A stretch of 32,746 nucleotides of DNA from Firmicutes bacterium UBA1739 (lineage in GTDB: Bacteria; Bacillota; Clostridia; Peptostreptococcales; Anaerovoracaceae): positions 1-32,746 of the forward strand of contig DCHZ01000011.1 of NCBI GenBank assembly GCA_002315385.1, written 5' to 3'. Both the position numbers and the translations under genes were made by a program. The notes below the pieces were generated by a model. The model was given only the letters and a program-made list of their open reading frames with translations, made no database searches and was not told where the DNA came from. Position 1 is the first letter of the stretch. Each line of letters opens with the position of its first letter. Positions 15,446-22,923 of this stretch are shown in pieces.

Positions 15446-17603
15446 TCCCGCAGTGCTCCTTTTTCCTATACAGCCTGTAAAAGACTTCGAAAACTAAAAC
15501 ATATATGATTCCCAGAATGATTCCGAAAATCAGAGCATATCCGGTTCTTGCAAAGCCCAGTTCCAAAGGTGTTCTGATATGCATAAAAGTGTTTACAACC
15601 GATGTCAGACCGATTACTCCCGCCAGTCCGAAAACAAACGAGAACAGTCTCAGATTTCTGACCATACTGTAGACAAACAGCATAATCGCCGGGAAGGCCA
15701 CAATAAACTCCTTGGTTCGGGGTCTTGCATACAGAGTCTCCTCCAGGAAGTTTCTCAGCAGCAGTTCCAGAGACACCGCTTCCACATTGGTTTCATGACC
15801 TGTTCTTGCGAGATAAACATATCCTGCAGCCGCCAGTATAAGTCCCAGAAGTATCATCCAGACTTTAATATCGTAATTAAGAATCCATCTGACATCCCGG
15901 ATTTCCAGAGTCTGCTTTTTCTTCTGTCCCCGCAGATAGGATGCAAACAGGAAGAATATTACAACAAAGAAAGCCAGTGGCAGCAATTGCGCAAGCTTTA
16001 CTCCTCTGAAAATATCCAGCTCAATCATATAATTAATACTTGAAATAGGTGCAGCTGTCATCATTGCGCCGGCAACAGCTATAACAATGCCGCCTGCGAG
16101 AATCAGTATTCCTTTTAAAATGAGTTTCAGCACCCCGGTATCACGATCCAAACGATCCTTTTCTTTTATCGCCTCGTTCATTATCCATACAGAGCCAATA
16201 CACGGCATCACCACTGCCGCCGCAAAGGATGTGAGAAGCCCCGCCGCATTCGGTGCCACGAAAAAGGCTCCCGCCGCTCCGATGATTCCGAGACCCATAA
16301 GTACATATATCCACTTCTGTCTGACAGCAAATACCGATTTCAGGCATATTAATGCTCCGCCTATTACTCCTATGGCAATAAGGAATTTAGCCCACAAAGG
16401 TACCTGATAAGGCTCCGACGGTGATGCTTCTCCGACGGTAATTCCATGTTCTGCAAGTCTTTTTTCAAGGTTTGCAAAGGATTCTCTGTACATATTCACA
16501 TCCGTGATATATGTATAGCTGTCATCTTTTTCCTTCATAGGTTTGTAATACACAACCTTAATATTTCTTTCCACAATTGCTCTGAACAGAGAATTCTCGA
16601 TTTCCTGATAGCTGTCATATCCGTAATATCCGTAACGGTACTGAATATACGGCCATACGGAGAAGACTCTTACTACATTATAATCTGTATTATTAATCAC
16701 ATCCTCCATTCCGTCGGGAGAAATATTCTGTCTCTGAGTAGTGTCCTCAACAATACCTATTGTAATACCGTTCTGATTAAGATACTCCGAAAGGGCTTCG
16801 GTTCCGTCATCATATCCCGGTACAACCTCACTTCCCATAATCCAATAGCCTGGTTTTACATTCAATTCTTCATACTGCGCCGCAACATCTTTCAGTACAT
16901 CCGTATCGTTCCAGTTTTTGTAAGCCAGCACTCTCGGCTCAACGGAGCAGCCCGCAGCCTGAATCTGTTCGACCTTTGCGGGAAGCAGTCCCAGATTTAC
17001 ATACATTATTATAGAACCGACGATTTCAGTGCTTTGTCTGAAGCCTGTTCCGTCCGTAAGATAGCTCTTGTGTGTATCCCCGTGAAGTGAATCTTCGACA
17101 TTACCGTCAATCAGGATAAATCCTCCGTTTTCCGATTTCAGATATGTTACTTTATGGGAAGAATATCTTTCGTCAAAAGCTCTTTTAATAAAATAATACA
17201 TTTCATCGGAGCCTGCCGTAACAAGGACATCATAATCATCTTTTGCAGTGGTTTCTATCATCTCAAGAACCTCTGAAGAAGCCTGATTCATCCAGTAGCT
17301 GTCTTTTCTTAAATCAGTTACCATCTCCGCTTTTACAGGTTTCTCGGATTCTGTCAAAGATTTCAGGGTTTCCTCATGAAGCCCGACCTTGCTTAATCCC
17401 ATATCCGCAAATTCGGAAAGCCACCATGAAATATTGTGTTCAGACTGCTCCGACAGCAAAACAGCCTCTTCGTAATCCAGTACATAATCTACCGTTCTGG
17501 AATTTTTTTCCACAACGAATCTCTGCCCTATCACAAATACCGCCGCAATCAATCCCACGAGCATCAATGCCGCAAGTATTTTATTCTCTTTTATCAGCTT
17601 CAT
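15438..17603 (-). CDS. DUF5693 family membrane protein
   Basis: The 721-residue protein has one membrane span near its start (about 10-30), an outside domain of roughly 360 residues, then a block of nine or ten spans (about 395-705) ending in a basic tail YRLYRKKEHCGNA. The outside part starts with TVDYVLDYEEAVLLSEQSEH and contains ADMGLSKVGLHEETLKSL and YWIMGSEVVPGYDDGTEAL, which I recognise as DUF5693. Its biochemical role is not known; genes of this family usually sit directly before csaB, so a part in export or modification of the wall polymer is likely. The ATG at 17603 is preferred because AGGAGG lies just before it; a promoter is at 17651-17677. It leads the operon with csaB, tagA and transketolase. 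Confidence 0.85.
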   Translation of the reverse strand: MKLIKENKILAALMLVGLIAAVFVIGQRFVVEKNSRTVDYVLDYEEAVLLSEQSEHNISWWLSEFADMGLSKVGLHEETLKSLTESEKPVKAEMVTDLRKDSYWMNQASSEVLEMIETTAKDDYDVLVTAGSDEMYYFIKRAFDERYSSHKVTYLKSENGGFILIDGNVEDSLHGDTHKSYLTDGTGFRQSTEIVGSIIMYVNLGLLPAKVEQIQAAGCSVEPRVLAYKNWNDTDVLKDVAAQYEELNVKPGYWIMGSEVVPGYDDGTEALSEYLNQNGITIGIVEDTTQRQNISPDGMEDVINNTDYNVVRVFSVWPYIQYRYGYYGYDSYQEIENSLFRAIVERNIKVVYYKPMKEKDDSYTYITDVNMYRESFANLEKRLAEHGITVGEASPSEPYQVPLWAKFLIAIGVIGGALICLKSVFAVRQKWIYVLMGLGIIGAAGAFFVAPNAAGLLTSFAAAVVMPCIGSVWIMNEAIKEKDRLDRDTGVLKLILKGILILAGGIVIAVAGAMMTAAPISSINYMIELDIFRGVKLAQLLPLAFFVVIFFLFASYLRGQKKKQTLEIRDVRWILNYDIKVWMILLGLILAAAGYVYLARTGHETNVEAVSLELLLRNFLEETLYARPRTKEFIVAFPAIMLFVYSMVRNLRLFSFVFGLAGVIGLTSVVNTFMHIRTPLELGFARTGYALIFGIILGIIYVLVFEVFYRLYRKKEHCGNA

Positions 17604-17650
17604 TTTTTCCTCCTGTTTCCGTGTATTACCACCTTTTGTCAATATTTAAT

Positions 17651-17677
17651 ATTATATCATTAATCCGAAAAAATCAA
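17651..17677 (-). promoter_or_regulatory. Probable promoter of the DUF5693-csaB operon
   Basis: On the minus strand TTGATT (17672-17677) and TATAAT (17651-17656) are spaced by 15 bases, a little short. The element lies about 50 bases before the ATG at 17603 and just after the terminator at 17710-17732, where a new transcript should start. Confidence 0.45.
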
Positions 17678-17709
17678 TATGCTAACGGGATTTATGCTTC
17701 AGGCCAGAC

Positions 17710-17732
17710 AAAAAGCGCACCTTGCGGCACGC
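17710..17732 (-). terminator. Intrinsic terminator after the mazF remnant
   Basis: Minus-strand RNA forms a 7-bp stem (arms 17726-17732 and 17715-17721, two G-U pairs) around a four-base GCAA loop, followed by five U residues (A tract 17710-17714). It closes the nnr/mazF-remnant transcript three bases after the stop of the remnant. Confidence 0.75.
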
Positions 17733-17735
17733 CAT

Positions 17736-17933
17736 TTATACTATTTCAGTGAACAGCTTCCCCGAATCATCTTTTTCAATTATTCTTCGATTCCGAGTTA
17801 CATTCAGTGCATTTCTCACCCGTCCGATATCAGGCTCTTCGATATGACCTGTTTTTTCCCTGAGTCCGCCCTGCTCCGAATCCACTACCGGAGTTAAATC
17901 CGCAAAATATATATCTCTTCTTTTTATTATCAA
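17736..17933 (-). pseudogene. Internally deleted MazF/EndoA mRNA-interferase toxin
   Basis: The first 25 or so codons from the TTG at 17933 read LIIKRRDIYFADLTPVVDSEQGG, a clear MazF/EndoA N terminus. The sequence then jumps, still in frame, to LREKTGHIEEPDIGRVRNALNVT, which matches the family's C-terminal helix (in Clostridia often RLREK-GHL-EEMM-KV-EAL). About 60 central residues are missing, including the conserved strand after EQGG and the catalytic Arg/Thr region, so the 65-residue product cannot be an active toxin. The junction falls at a Leu-Arg pair shared by both sides, which suggests deletion between short matching sequences. GGAGTG lies before the TTG. The gene follows nnr, where Clostridia often carry alr, mazE and mazF; neither alr nor mazE is here. 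The C-terminal tail is also longer than usual. Confidence 0.75.
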
Positions 17934-18002
17934 ATTTCTCACACTCCGCATTTTCTGATTACGGCACTATGAGGCATTGTGACTCAATTTTTACTGTTAT
18001 TA

Positions 18003-19574
18003 TTACTCCGTCAATACTTTCATTACTTCCGCTGTTTTTTCTGCGATATCCGATGCAATAGTACCATGCTCACCAATTTTTTCTCTGCAGAAATCTCCGC
18101 TCATGCCGTGAACATACACTGCCGCTGCGGCCGCTTTGCCGGCGGGAATACCTGCCGCAAGAAAGGCTCCTGTTATTCCGCTCAGAACATCTCCGCTTCC
18201 GGCAGTTGCCATTGCGGAATTTCCCGTGCAGTTTAAATATACAGTTCCATCCTGACATGCCGTCAGACTGCCGGCACCCTTGAGCACCAGCACTATATTA
18301 TATTCCGCAGCAAATTTTTGTGCAATTTCCGGCCGGTTTTCATTAACTTCTCCTGCGGAAATACCCAGCAGTCTTCCCATTTCCCCCGGATGCGGTGTCA
18401 GAACCACCGGGGCCTTGCATTTACGCAGAATCTCCGGTTCATCACAAATCAGGTTAATCCCGTCAGCATCCAGAACCATGGGTTTCTTTATGTTTTTTAA
18501 TAAGTACTTCACCAGAATTCCGGTTTCCCGCGACTTGCCCAGTCCGGGTCCGATTACCACGGCATCATAGTTATCTGCTTCTTCACTGATCATTTCAATG
18601 TTATTATTAACATCTTCATTCAGAATTAAACATGTTGCTTCCGGAATTGCAGACTGAACTGTCTGCAGAACATCCCATACAGCCGCAACCCTGACAAGCC
18701 CGGCTCCGCTTCTGTATGCTGCTCCGGCAGCCAGTACCGCCGCTCCCGCCATTCCTCTGTTGCCTGCCACAATAAGGACTTTTCCCGCATTCCCCTTGTT
18801 CATATCTGTCCGCCTTTCGGGAATCATCTGAACGATATCCTTTTTTTCGGGAACACAGACCGTGCCTCTGTTTTCATCACAAAGATCCTGCGGCAGCCCG
18901 ATATCAGTCACAATGATATTTCCTGCCATATCTCTTCCGGGCTGTACACACATACCGTATTTATTCATCTGAAAAGTCACTGTGCAGTCAGCTTTTACGG
19001 CAGTCCCCAGTATTCTGCCGCTGTCAGCGGAAACTCCGGATGGAATATCCACAGAAATCGTATAAGAGCTGCAGCTATTGATGCTTTCGATCACGTCCTT
19101 TGCAAGACCTTCAACTGTTCTCGCAAGGCCTGTCCCGAAAACAGCATCAACAACGGTTAAGCTGTTTTCCGCTTCTTTCTTAAAAATTTCCGGAGCCCAT
19201 TCTTTTTTCAATTCGGTTACTTCACCCTTCATATCAATATATCTCTGATAATTCAGCTTTGCATCTCCCGTCAGTTTTTCCGGATCGCTCAGTGAATAAA
19301 GCTTTACCTTTTTCCCCGCATTTTCCAGCAGACGCGCGGCAACATAACCGTCTCCTCCGTTATTGCCTCCTCCGCAGACAATAACACAGTCTGTCGTCTT
19401 TTCTGTTATCTTTTTTTTATCTGATAAAGCAGTTTCTTCTTCTATTTTATTCAGAATAACATCAGTAAGGCTTTCCCCGGCCCGTTCCATTAATATCTCT
19501 CCGGAAATTCCTCTCCTGTTTATTGCTGTACTGTCAATTTCACGCATTCGTGTTCCCAGGGCTGCTCTGAACAT
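18003..19574 (-). CDS. nnr: Bifunctional NAD(P)H-hydrate repair enzyme Nnr (epimerase plus ADP-dependent dehydratase)
   Basis: The 523-residue protein repairs hydrated NAD(P)H in the cytoplasm. The N-terminal half is the epimerase (YjeF-N): GTRMREIDSTAI at the start, ILMERAGESL, VCGGGNNGGDGYVAARLL, VDAVFGTGLARTVEG and VDIPSGVSADSG. The C-terminal half is the ADP-dependent dehydratase: NKGNAGKVLIVAGNRGMAGA, GPGLGKSRETG, LDADGINL, VLTPHPGEMGRLL, and NSAMATAGSGDVLSGITGAF, with the nucleotide-binding loop and catalytic Asp in GSGD. All key motifs are intact. I start at ATG 19574 with AGAAGG 9 bases upstream; a TTG at 19583 has its purine run too close. Only about 40 bases separate it from the mgtE terminator. 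The mazF remnant follows 69 bases downstream. Confidence 0.94.
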   Translation of the reverse strand: MFRAALGTRMREIDSTAINRRGISGEILMERAGESLTDVILNKIEEETALSDKKKITEKTTDCVIVCGGGNNGGDGYVAARLLENAGKKVKLYSLSDPEKLTGDAKLNYQRYIDMKGEVTELKKEWAPEIFKKEAENSLTVVDAVFGTGLARTVEGLAKDVIESINSCSSYTISVDIPSGVSADSGRILGTAVKADCTVTFQMNKYGMCVQPGRDMAGNIIVTDIGLPQDLCDENRGTVCVPEKKDIVQMIPERRTDMNKGNAGKVLIVAGNRGMAGAAVLAAGAAYRSGAGLVRVAAVWDVLQTVQSAIPEATCLILNEDVNNNIEMISEEADNYDAVVIGPGLGKSRETGILVKYLLKNIKKPMVLDADGINLICDEPEILRKCKAPVVLTPHPGEMGRLLGISAGEVNENRPEIAQKFAAEYNIVLVLKGAGSLTACQDGTVYLNCTGNSAMATAGSGDVLSGITGAFLAAGIPAGKAAAAAVYVHGMSGDFCREKIGEHGTIASDIAEKTAEVMKVLTE

Positions 19575-19615
19575 ACTTCTCAACCTTCTTTCCCGCAGTT
19601 TATACTTTTATTTAT

Positions 19616-19640
19616 AAAAAGACGGTCAGATATGACCGTC
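19616..19640 (-). terminator. Intrinsic terminator of mgtE
   Basis: A perfect 8-bp stem (GACGGTCA at 19621-19628 and TGACCGTC at 19633-19640) with a four-base loop is followed on the minus strand by five U residues (19616-19620). It starts 7 bases after the mgtE stop codon. Confidence 0.88.
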
Positions 19641-19647
19641 CGGATTT

Positions 19648-21015
19648 TTATATTCCCAGAATAATGGTTCCCAAAAGGAAATATACTATTACCGATACCA
19701 TATCCGTTATAGATGATATCATCGGCGTTGCCATCAGAGCCGGGTCTATTTTCATTTTTTTTGCGGCCATCGGCAGCAGACCGCCGATCAGCTTTGCGAA
19801 CATTACGATAATAACCACCGAAACCGATACAGTCAGAGCCACCAGGAACGGCTCCCTGTCAATAATCATTATTTTGGCAAAGTTTATTATGCTTAAGATT
19901 ACTCCTATTACAATACTTATTCTTAACTCTTTCCACAATACCTTTAATACATCTTTCAGCTCAATCTCTCCCAGAGACATTCCGCGTATTATAAGTGTTG
20001 CAGACTGGGTCCCGGTGTTTCCGCCCGTGCCCATAAGCAGCGGCATATATGCCACCAGCGAAATAACCTTCGACATCAGATCCTCAAACTGCGCAATAAT
20101 GGCTCCGGTTATCATCAGAGAAACCGTAAGGAGACACAGCCACGGAATTCTGTTTTTTATGTGCTGAAATACACTGATATCAAGATATTCCTTGTCGGTT
20201 CCGTCGAATACGCCGGCCATTCTTTCAATATCTTCGGTAGTTTCTTCTTCTATTACATCCATGATATCATCGAAGGTAATGATGCCCACCAGACGGTTTT
20301 CCTTATCTACAACAGGAAGTGCAAGGAAGTCATATTTTTTAAACAATTGAGCAACCTCTTCCTGGTCATCGAGAACGTTCACCGAAATAAAATCTTCATG
20401 CATCAGATCCGCTACCACTTCATAGCTCTCGCTTACCACCAGCGTTCTGAGAGATATTATTCCTTCCAGATGACGCTGGGAATCCATTACATAACAGGTA
20501 TATACCGTTTCCTGATCCATCCCGTGTATTTTAATAAACTGAAGTGCATCCCGGACTCGCATTTCCTTTTTCAGTCCTATGTAATCTATAGTCATCAGGC
20601 TTCCCGCCGAGGATTCCGGATAATTCAGAAACTGATTTATCAGCTTTCTTGTTTCTTTATCGGTTCTCATAAGAATTCTGTCCACAACATTGGCGGGCAG
20701 CTCTTCCAGTGCGTCAATCATATCATCAAAAGACATTTCCTCCATGATGTTCTGCAGTTCTTTTACGGTAATGCTTCCCACAATGTCCACCTGACAATCC
20801 GAAGACAGATAAGCAAACACCGCGGCGGAAATATCTTTTGGCAGCATTCTGAAAAGAATAACCGACTTCTCGGTGCCCAGTTCGTCAGCCACTTCTTCTA
20901 TTATTTCGGCTATATCGGCCTCATTGTTTTCAAGCAGTTCCTCTCTTACAAGGGCATATTTCTTTTCTCCGATAAGCTGAAGAATCGCTTCAAGACTTTT
21001 TTCAAATCCCTCCAT
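19648..21015 (-). CDS. mgtE: Magnesium transporter MgtE
   Basis: MgtE is a magnesium-gated channel of the inner membrane. The 455-residue protein has the N-terminal helical domain (about 1-130), with MLPKDISAAVFAYL and ELPANVVDRILMRT, then a pair of CBS domains (about 135-255, including LPVVDKENRLVGIITFDDIMDVI). A connecting helix and five spans follow (about 290-455). The pore signature GGNTGTQS is at 331-338, and D438 in SSITD falls where the selectivity aspartate of Thermus MgtE lies. All parts needed for magnesium sensing are present. GAAAGGAGG precedes the ATG. It is transcribed away from gdhA, with a terminator just after its stop. I do not see an M-box magnesium riboswitch in its leader. 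Confidence 0.95.
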   Translation of the reverse strand: MEGFEKSLEAILQLIGEKKYALVREELLENNEADIAEIIEEVADELGTEKSVILFRMLPKDISAAVFAYLSSDCQVDIVGSITVKELQNIMEEMSFDDMIDALEELPANVVDRILMRTDKETRKLINQFLNYPESSAGSLMTIDYIGLKKEMRVRDALQFIKIHGMDQETVYTCYVMDSQRHLEGIISLRTLVVSESYEVVADLMHEDFISVNVLDDQEEVAQLFKKYDFLALPVVDKENRLVGIITFDDIMDVIEEETTEDIERMAGVFDGTDKEYLDISVFQHIKNRIPWLCLLTVSLMITGAIIAQFEDLMSKVISLVAYMPLLMGTGGNTGTQSATLIIRGMSLGEIELKDVLKVLWKELRISIVIGVILSIINFAKIMIIDREPFLVALTVSVSVVIIVMFAKLIGGLLPMAAKKMKIDPALMATPMISSITDMVSVIVYFLLGTIILGI

Positions 21016-21436
21016 ATCAGTTCCTCCTTTCCTCAGTTATGCAGCCGCATTCATGAATAATTCTGTATTTATTTATTTTATAAAAAAAATACGGATTAAT
21101 CAAGTCGAAAAATCCGCCGTTTGCCGAACCTGCCATCGGTTTTCAGCAGATATATACCTCGGGAAAACCCCGCACATCTGTCCGGTACGTTTCAGATACT
21201 TCTCTCAAATGCTCCGAACCCGGAATAACCGTATCTCCGGCAGTTTCACTGAATTGAAACAAAAATTTCCCGAATAATTATTATTTTTCCGACAAATCTT
21301 TCCGTATATCCAAAAAAATTTTCTTTTTCAACCATATCACTTGACAACTAAATTGCATGGGTTTAGTATAGTACTGTAAAGGTTTTCATAACCTATAAAC
21401 CAAATTTAATTTTATTTTGTAAAGGAGATGTTCGAA
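21016..21436. other. Divergent control region between mgtE and gdhA
   Basis: This 421-base gap contains the gdhA promoter (21341-21369) and its ribosome-binding site on the right, and the mgtE ribosome-binding site on the left. The middle part (about 21110-21260) is less AT-rich than the flanks and has short open frames on both strands without good ribosome-binding sites; I do not accept them as genes. A minus-strand TTGATT/TATAAA pair near 21081-21106, spacer 15, is a weak candidate for mgtE. I find no recognised riboswitch or RNA gene. Confidence 0.4.
21341..21369 (+). promoter_or_regulatory. gdhA: Sigma-A promoter of gdhA
   Basis: TTGACA at 21341-21346 and TAGTAT at 21364-21369 are spaced by 17 bases. 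Transcription from about 21376 would give a leader of about 60 bases, with a small GGTT-AACC hairpin at 21381-21393. This suits the high expression implied by the codon choice of gdhA. Confidence 0.7.
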
Positions 21437-22780
21437 ATGGGCGCACTTGCACAGAAGTATATCGAAATCGCAAAACAGAGAAATGCAGACCAGGCTGAAT
21501 TCCTTCAGACTGTAGAAGAAGTTGTTACAACTATTGAACCGGTTCTCGAAAAACATCCTGAATGGGTTGAAGCTAAGATCGTTGAAAGATTAATGGAGCC
21601 TGAAAGACAGGTTATGTTCAGAGTTCCTTGGGTTGACGATAAGGGCGAAGTACAGGTTAACAGAGGATTCAGAGTACAGTTCAATTCATGCCTCGGACCT
21701 TACAAAGGCGGTCTCAGATTTGATAAATCAGTAAACCTTTCAGTAATCAAATTCTTAGGATTTGAACAGATCTTCAAAAACGCACTTACAACACTTCCTA
21801 TCGGCGGTGGTAAAGGCGGTTCAGACTTCGATCCTGTTGGAAAGAGCGATGCTGAAGTTATGAGATTCTGCCAGAGCTTCATGTCAGAATTATTCAGACA
21901 CATCGGTGCTGACACAGACGTACCTGCAGGTGACATGGGTGTTGGCGGAAGAGAAATCGGTTACCTCTTCGGACAGTACAAGAAACTCGTTAACAGATAC
22001 GAAGGCGTACTCACAGGTAAAGGAGTAGGCTGGGGTGGTTCATTAGCAAGAACAGAAGCTACAGGCTTTGGTATTGTTTATTTCTGCGAAGAAATGCTCA
22101 AAGCTTCAGGCGAAACACTCAAAGGCAAGACAGTTGCTGTTTCAGGTTTCGGTAATGTATCATGGGGTACAGTTACAAAAGCTACAGAACTCGGCGCTAA
22201 GGTTGTTACAATTTCAGGTCCTGACGGATACATCTATGATCCGGACGGAATCAAAGGCGAAAAGATCGATTACATGCTCGAATTAAGAGCAAGCGGAAAG
22301 AACGTTTGCGCACCATATGCTGACAAATTTGCAGGCGCAAAATTCTATCCAAAAGAAAAGCCATGGGGCGTAAAAGTTGACGTTGTTATCCCATGCGCAA
22401 CACAGAACGAAATCCACATCGAAGATGCACAGAAGATCGTTACAAACGGAACTAAGTTCGTATGCGAAGGCGCTAACATGCCTACAACAAACGAAGCTAT
22501 CAAGTTCTTACAGGAAAACGGCGTAATCGTTGGTCCTGCTAAAGCTGCTAACGCTGGTGGTGTTGCTACATCATGTCTCGAAATGGCTCAGAACAGCCAG
22601 AGAATTTACTGGTCATTCGAAGAAGTTGACCAGAAACTCCACCCAATCATGGTTAACATCTTCAAACAGTGTAAAGATGCTGCTGACGAATACGGCATGG
22701 CTGGAAACTATGTTGCCGGCGCAAACATTGCTGGTTTCTTAATGGTTGCTAAAGCTATGATGGCACAGGGCATTTGCTAG
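21437..22780 (+). CDS. gdhA: Glutamate dehydrogenase, hexameric clostridial type
   Basis: The enzyme interconverts glutamate with 2-oxoglutarate and ammonia in the cytoplasm. The 447-residue protein has PYKGGLRFDKSVN with K90, catalytic K126 in LPIGGGKGGSDFDP, DVPAGDMGVGGREIGYLFG, and the coenzyme loop GFGNVSWG (237-244). After this loop, VVTISGPDGYIYDPDG is like the NAD-linked enzyme of Clostridium symbiosum rather than typical NADP enzymes, so a role in glutamate breakdown is likely; coenzyme choice is inferred. ATG 21437 is chosen because AAGGAG at 21422-21427 touches the earlier ATG at 21428 but sits 9 bases from this one. Codon use is strongly biased: the arginine codons I checked are AGA, with Thr ACA and Ser TCA preferred, unlike its neighbours. 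A terminator follows. Confidence 0.96.
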   Translation: MGALAQKYIEIAKQRNADQAEFLQTVEEVVTTIEPVLEKHPEWVEAKIVERLMEPERQVMFRVPWVDDKGEVQVNRGFRVQFNSCLGPYKGGLRFDKSVNLSVIKFLGFEQIFKNALTTLPIGGGKGGSDFDPVGKSDAEVMRFCQSFMSELFRHIGADTDVPAGDMGVGGREIGYLFGQYKKLVNRYEGVLTGKGVGWGGSLARTEATGFGIVYFCEEMLKASGETLKGKTVAVSGFGNVSWGTVTKATELGAKVVTISGPDGYIYDPDGIKGEKIDYMLELRASGKNVCAPYADKFAGAKFYPKEKPWGVKVDVVIPCATQNEIHIEDAQKIVTNGTKFVCEGANMPTTNEAIKFLQENGVIVGPAKAANAGGVATSCLEMAQNSQRIYWSFEEVDQKLHPIMVNIFKQCKDAADEYGMAGNYVAGANIAGFLMVAKAMMAQGIC

Positions 22781-22813
22781 TCAATAACCCATTTCAATCT
22801 TTACATAATATTA

Positions 22814-22844
22814 GAAGCTGCCGGTTATACCGACAGCTTCTTTT
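22814..22844 (+). terminator. Intrinsic terminator of gdhA
   Basis: Arms 22814-22825 and 22829-22840 form a 12-bp stem with one mismatch and a 3-base loop, followed by TTTT. It lies 33 bases after the gdhA stop and between gdhA and the convergent addA, so it may also slow transcription from the other side, although that side lacks a good U tract. Confidence 0.85.
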
Positions 22845-22923
22845 GGTTCTATGTCAAATGTTGGGGTAGAACAAAATAACGAAATATTTTTCCTCTCTTC
22901 AGTTCTGAAGCTGTTACCTCATC

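Noticed and set aside
20161..21060. Plus-strand open frame of about 300 codons opposite mgtE
   Set aside because: It lies wholly over a well-supported gene, has no family match or ribosome-binding site, and its composition is that of an antisense shadow.
21143..21262. Open frame of 39 codons on the minus strand upstream of mgtE
   Set aside because: It can start only at a TTG without a ribosome-binding site, is not like any family I know, and lies in a regulatory gap.
21016..21340. M-box magnesium riboswitch before mgtE
   Set aside because: The conserved core words of the M-box are not present on the minus strand as far as I can see by eye.
22880..22923. Terminator for addA from the CTTCAG-CTGAAG hairpin
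   Set aside because: The 6-bp stem has only a two-base loop and no direct U tract on the minus strand.
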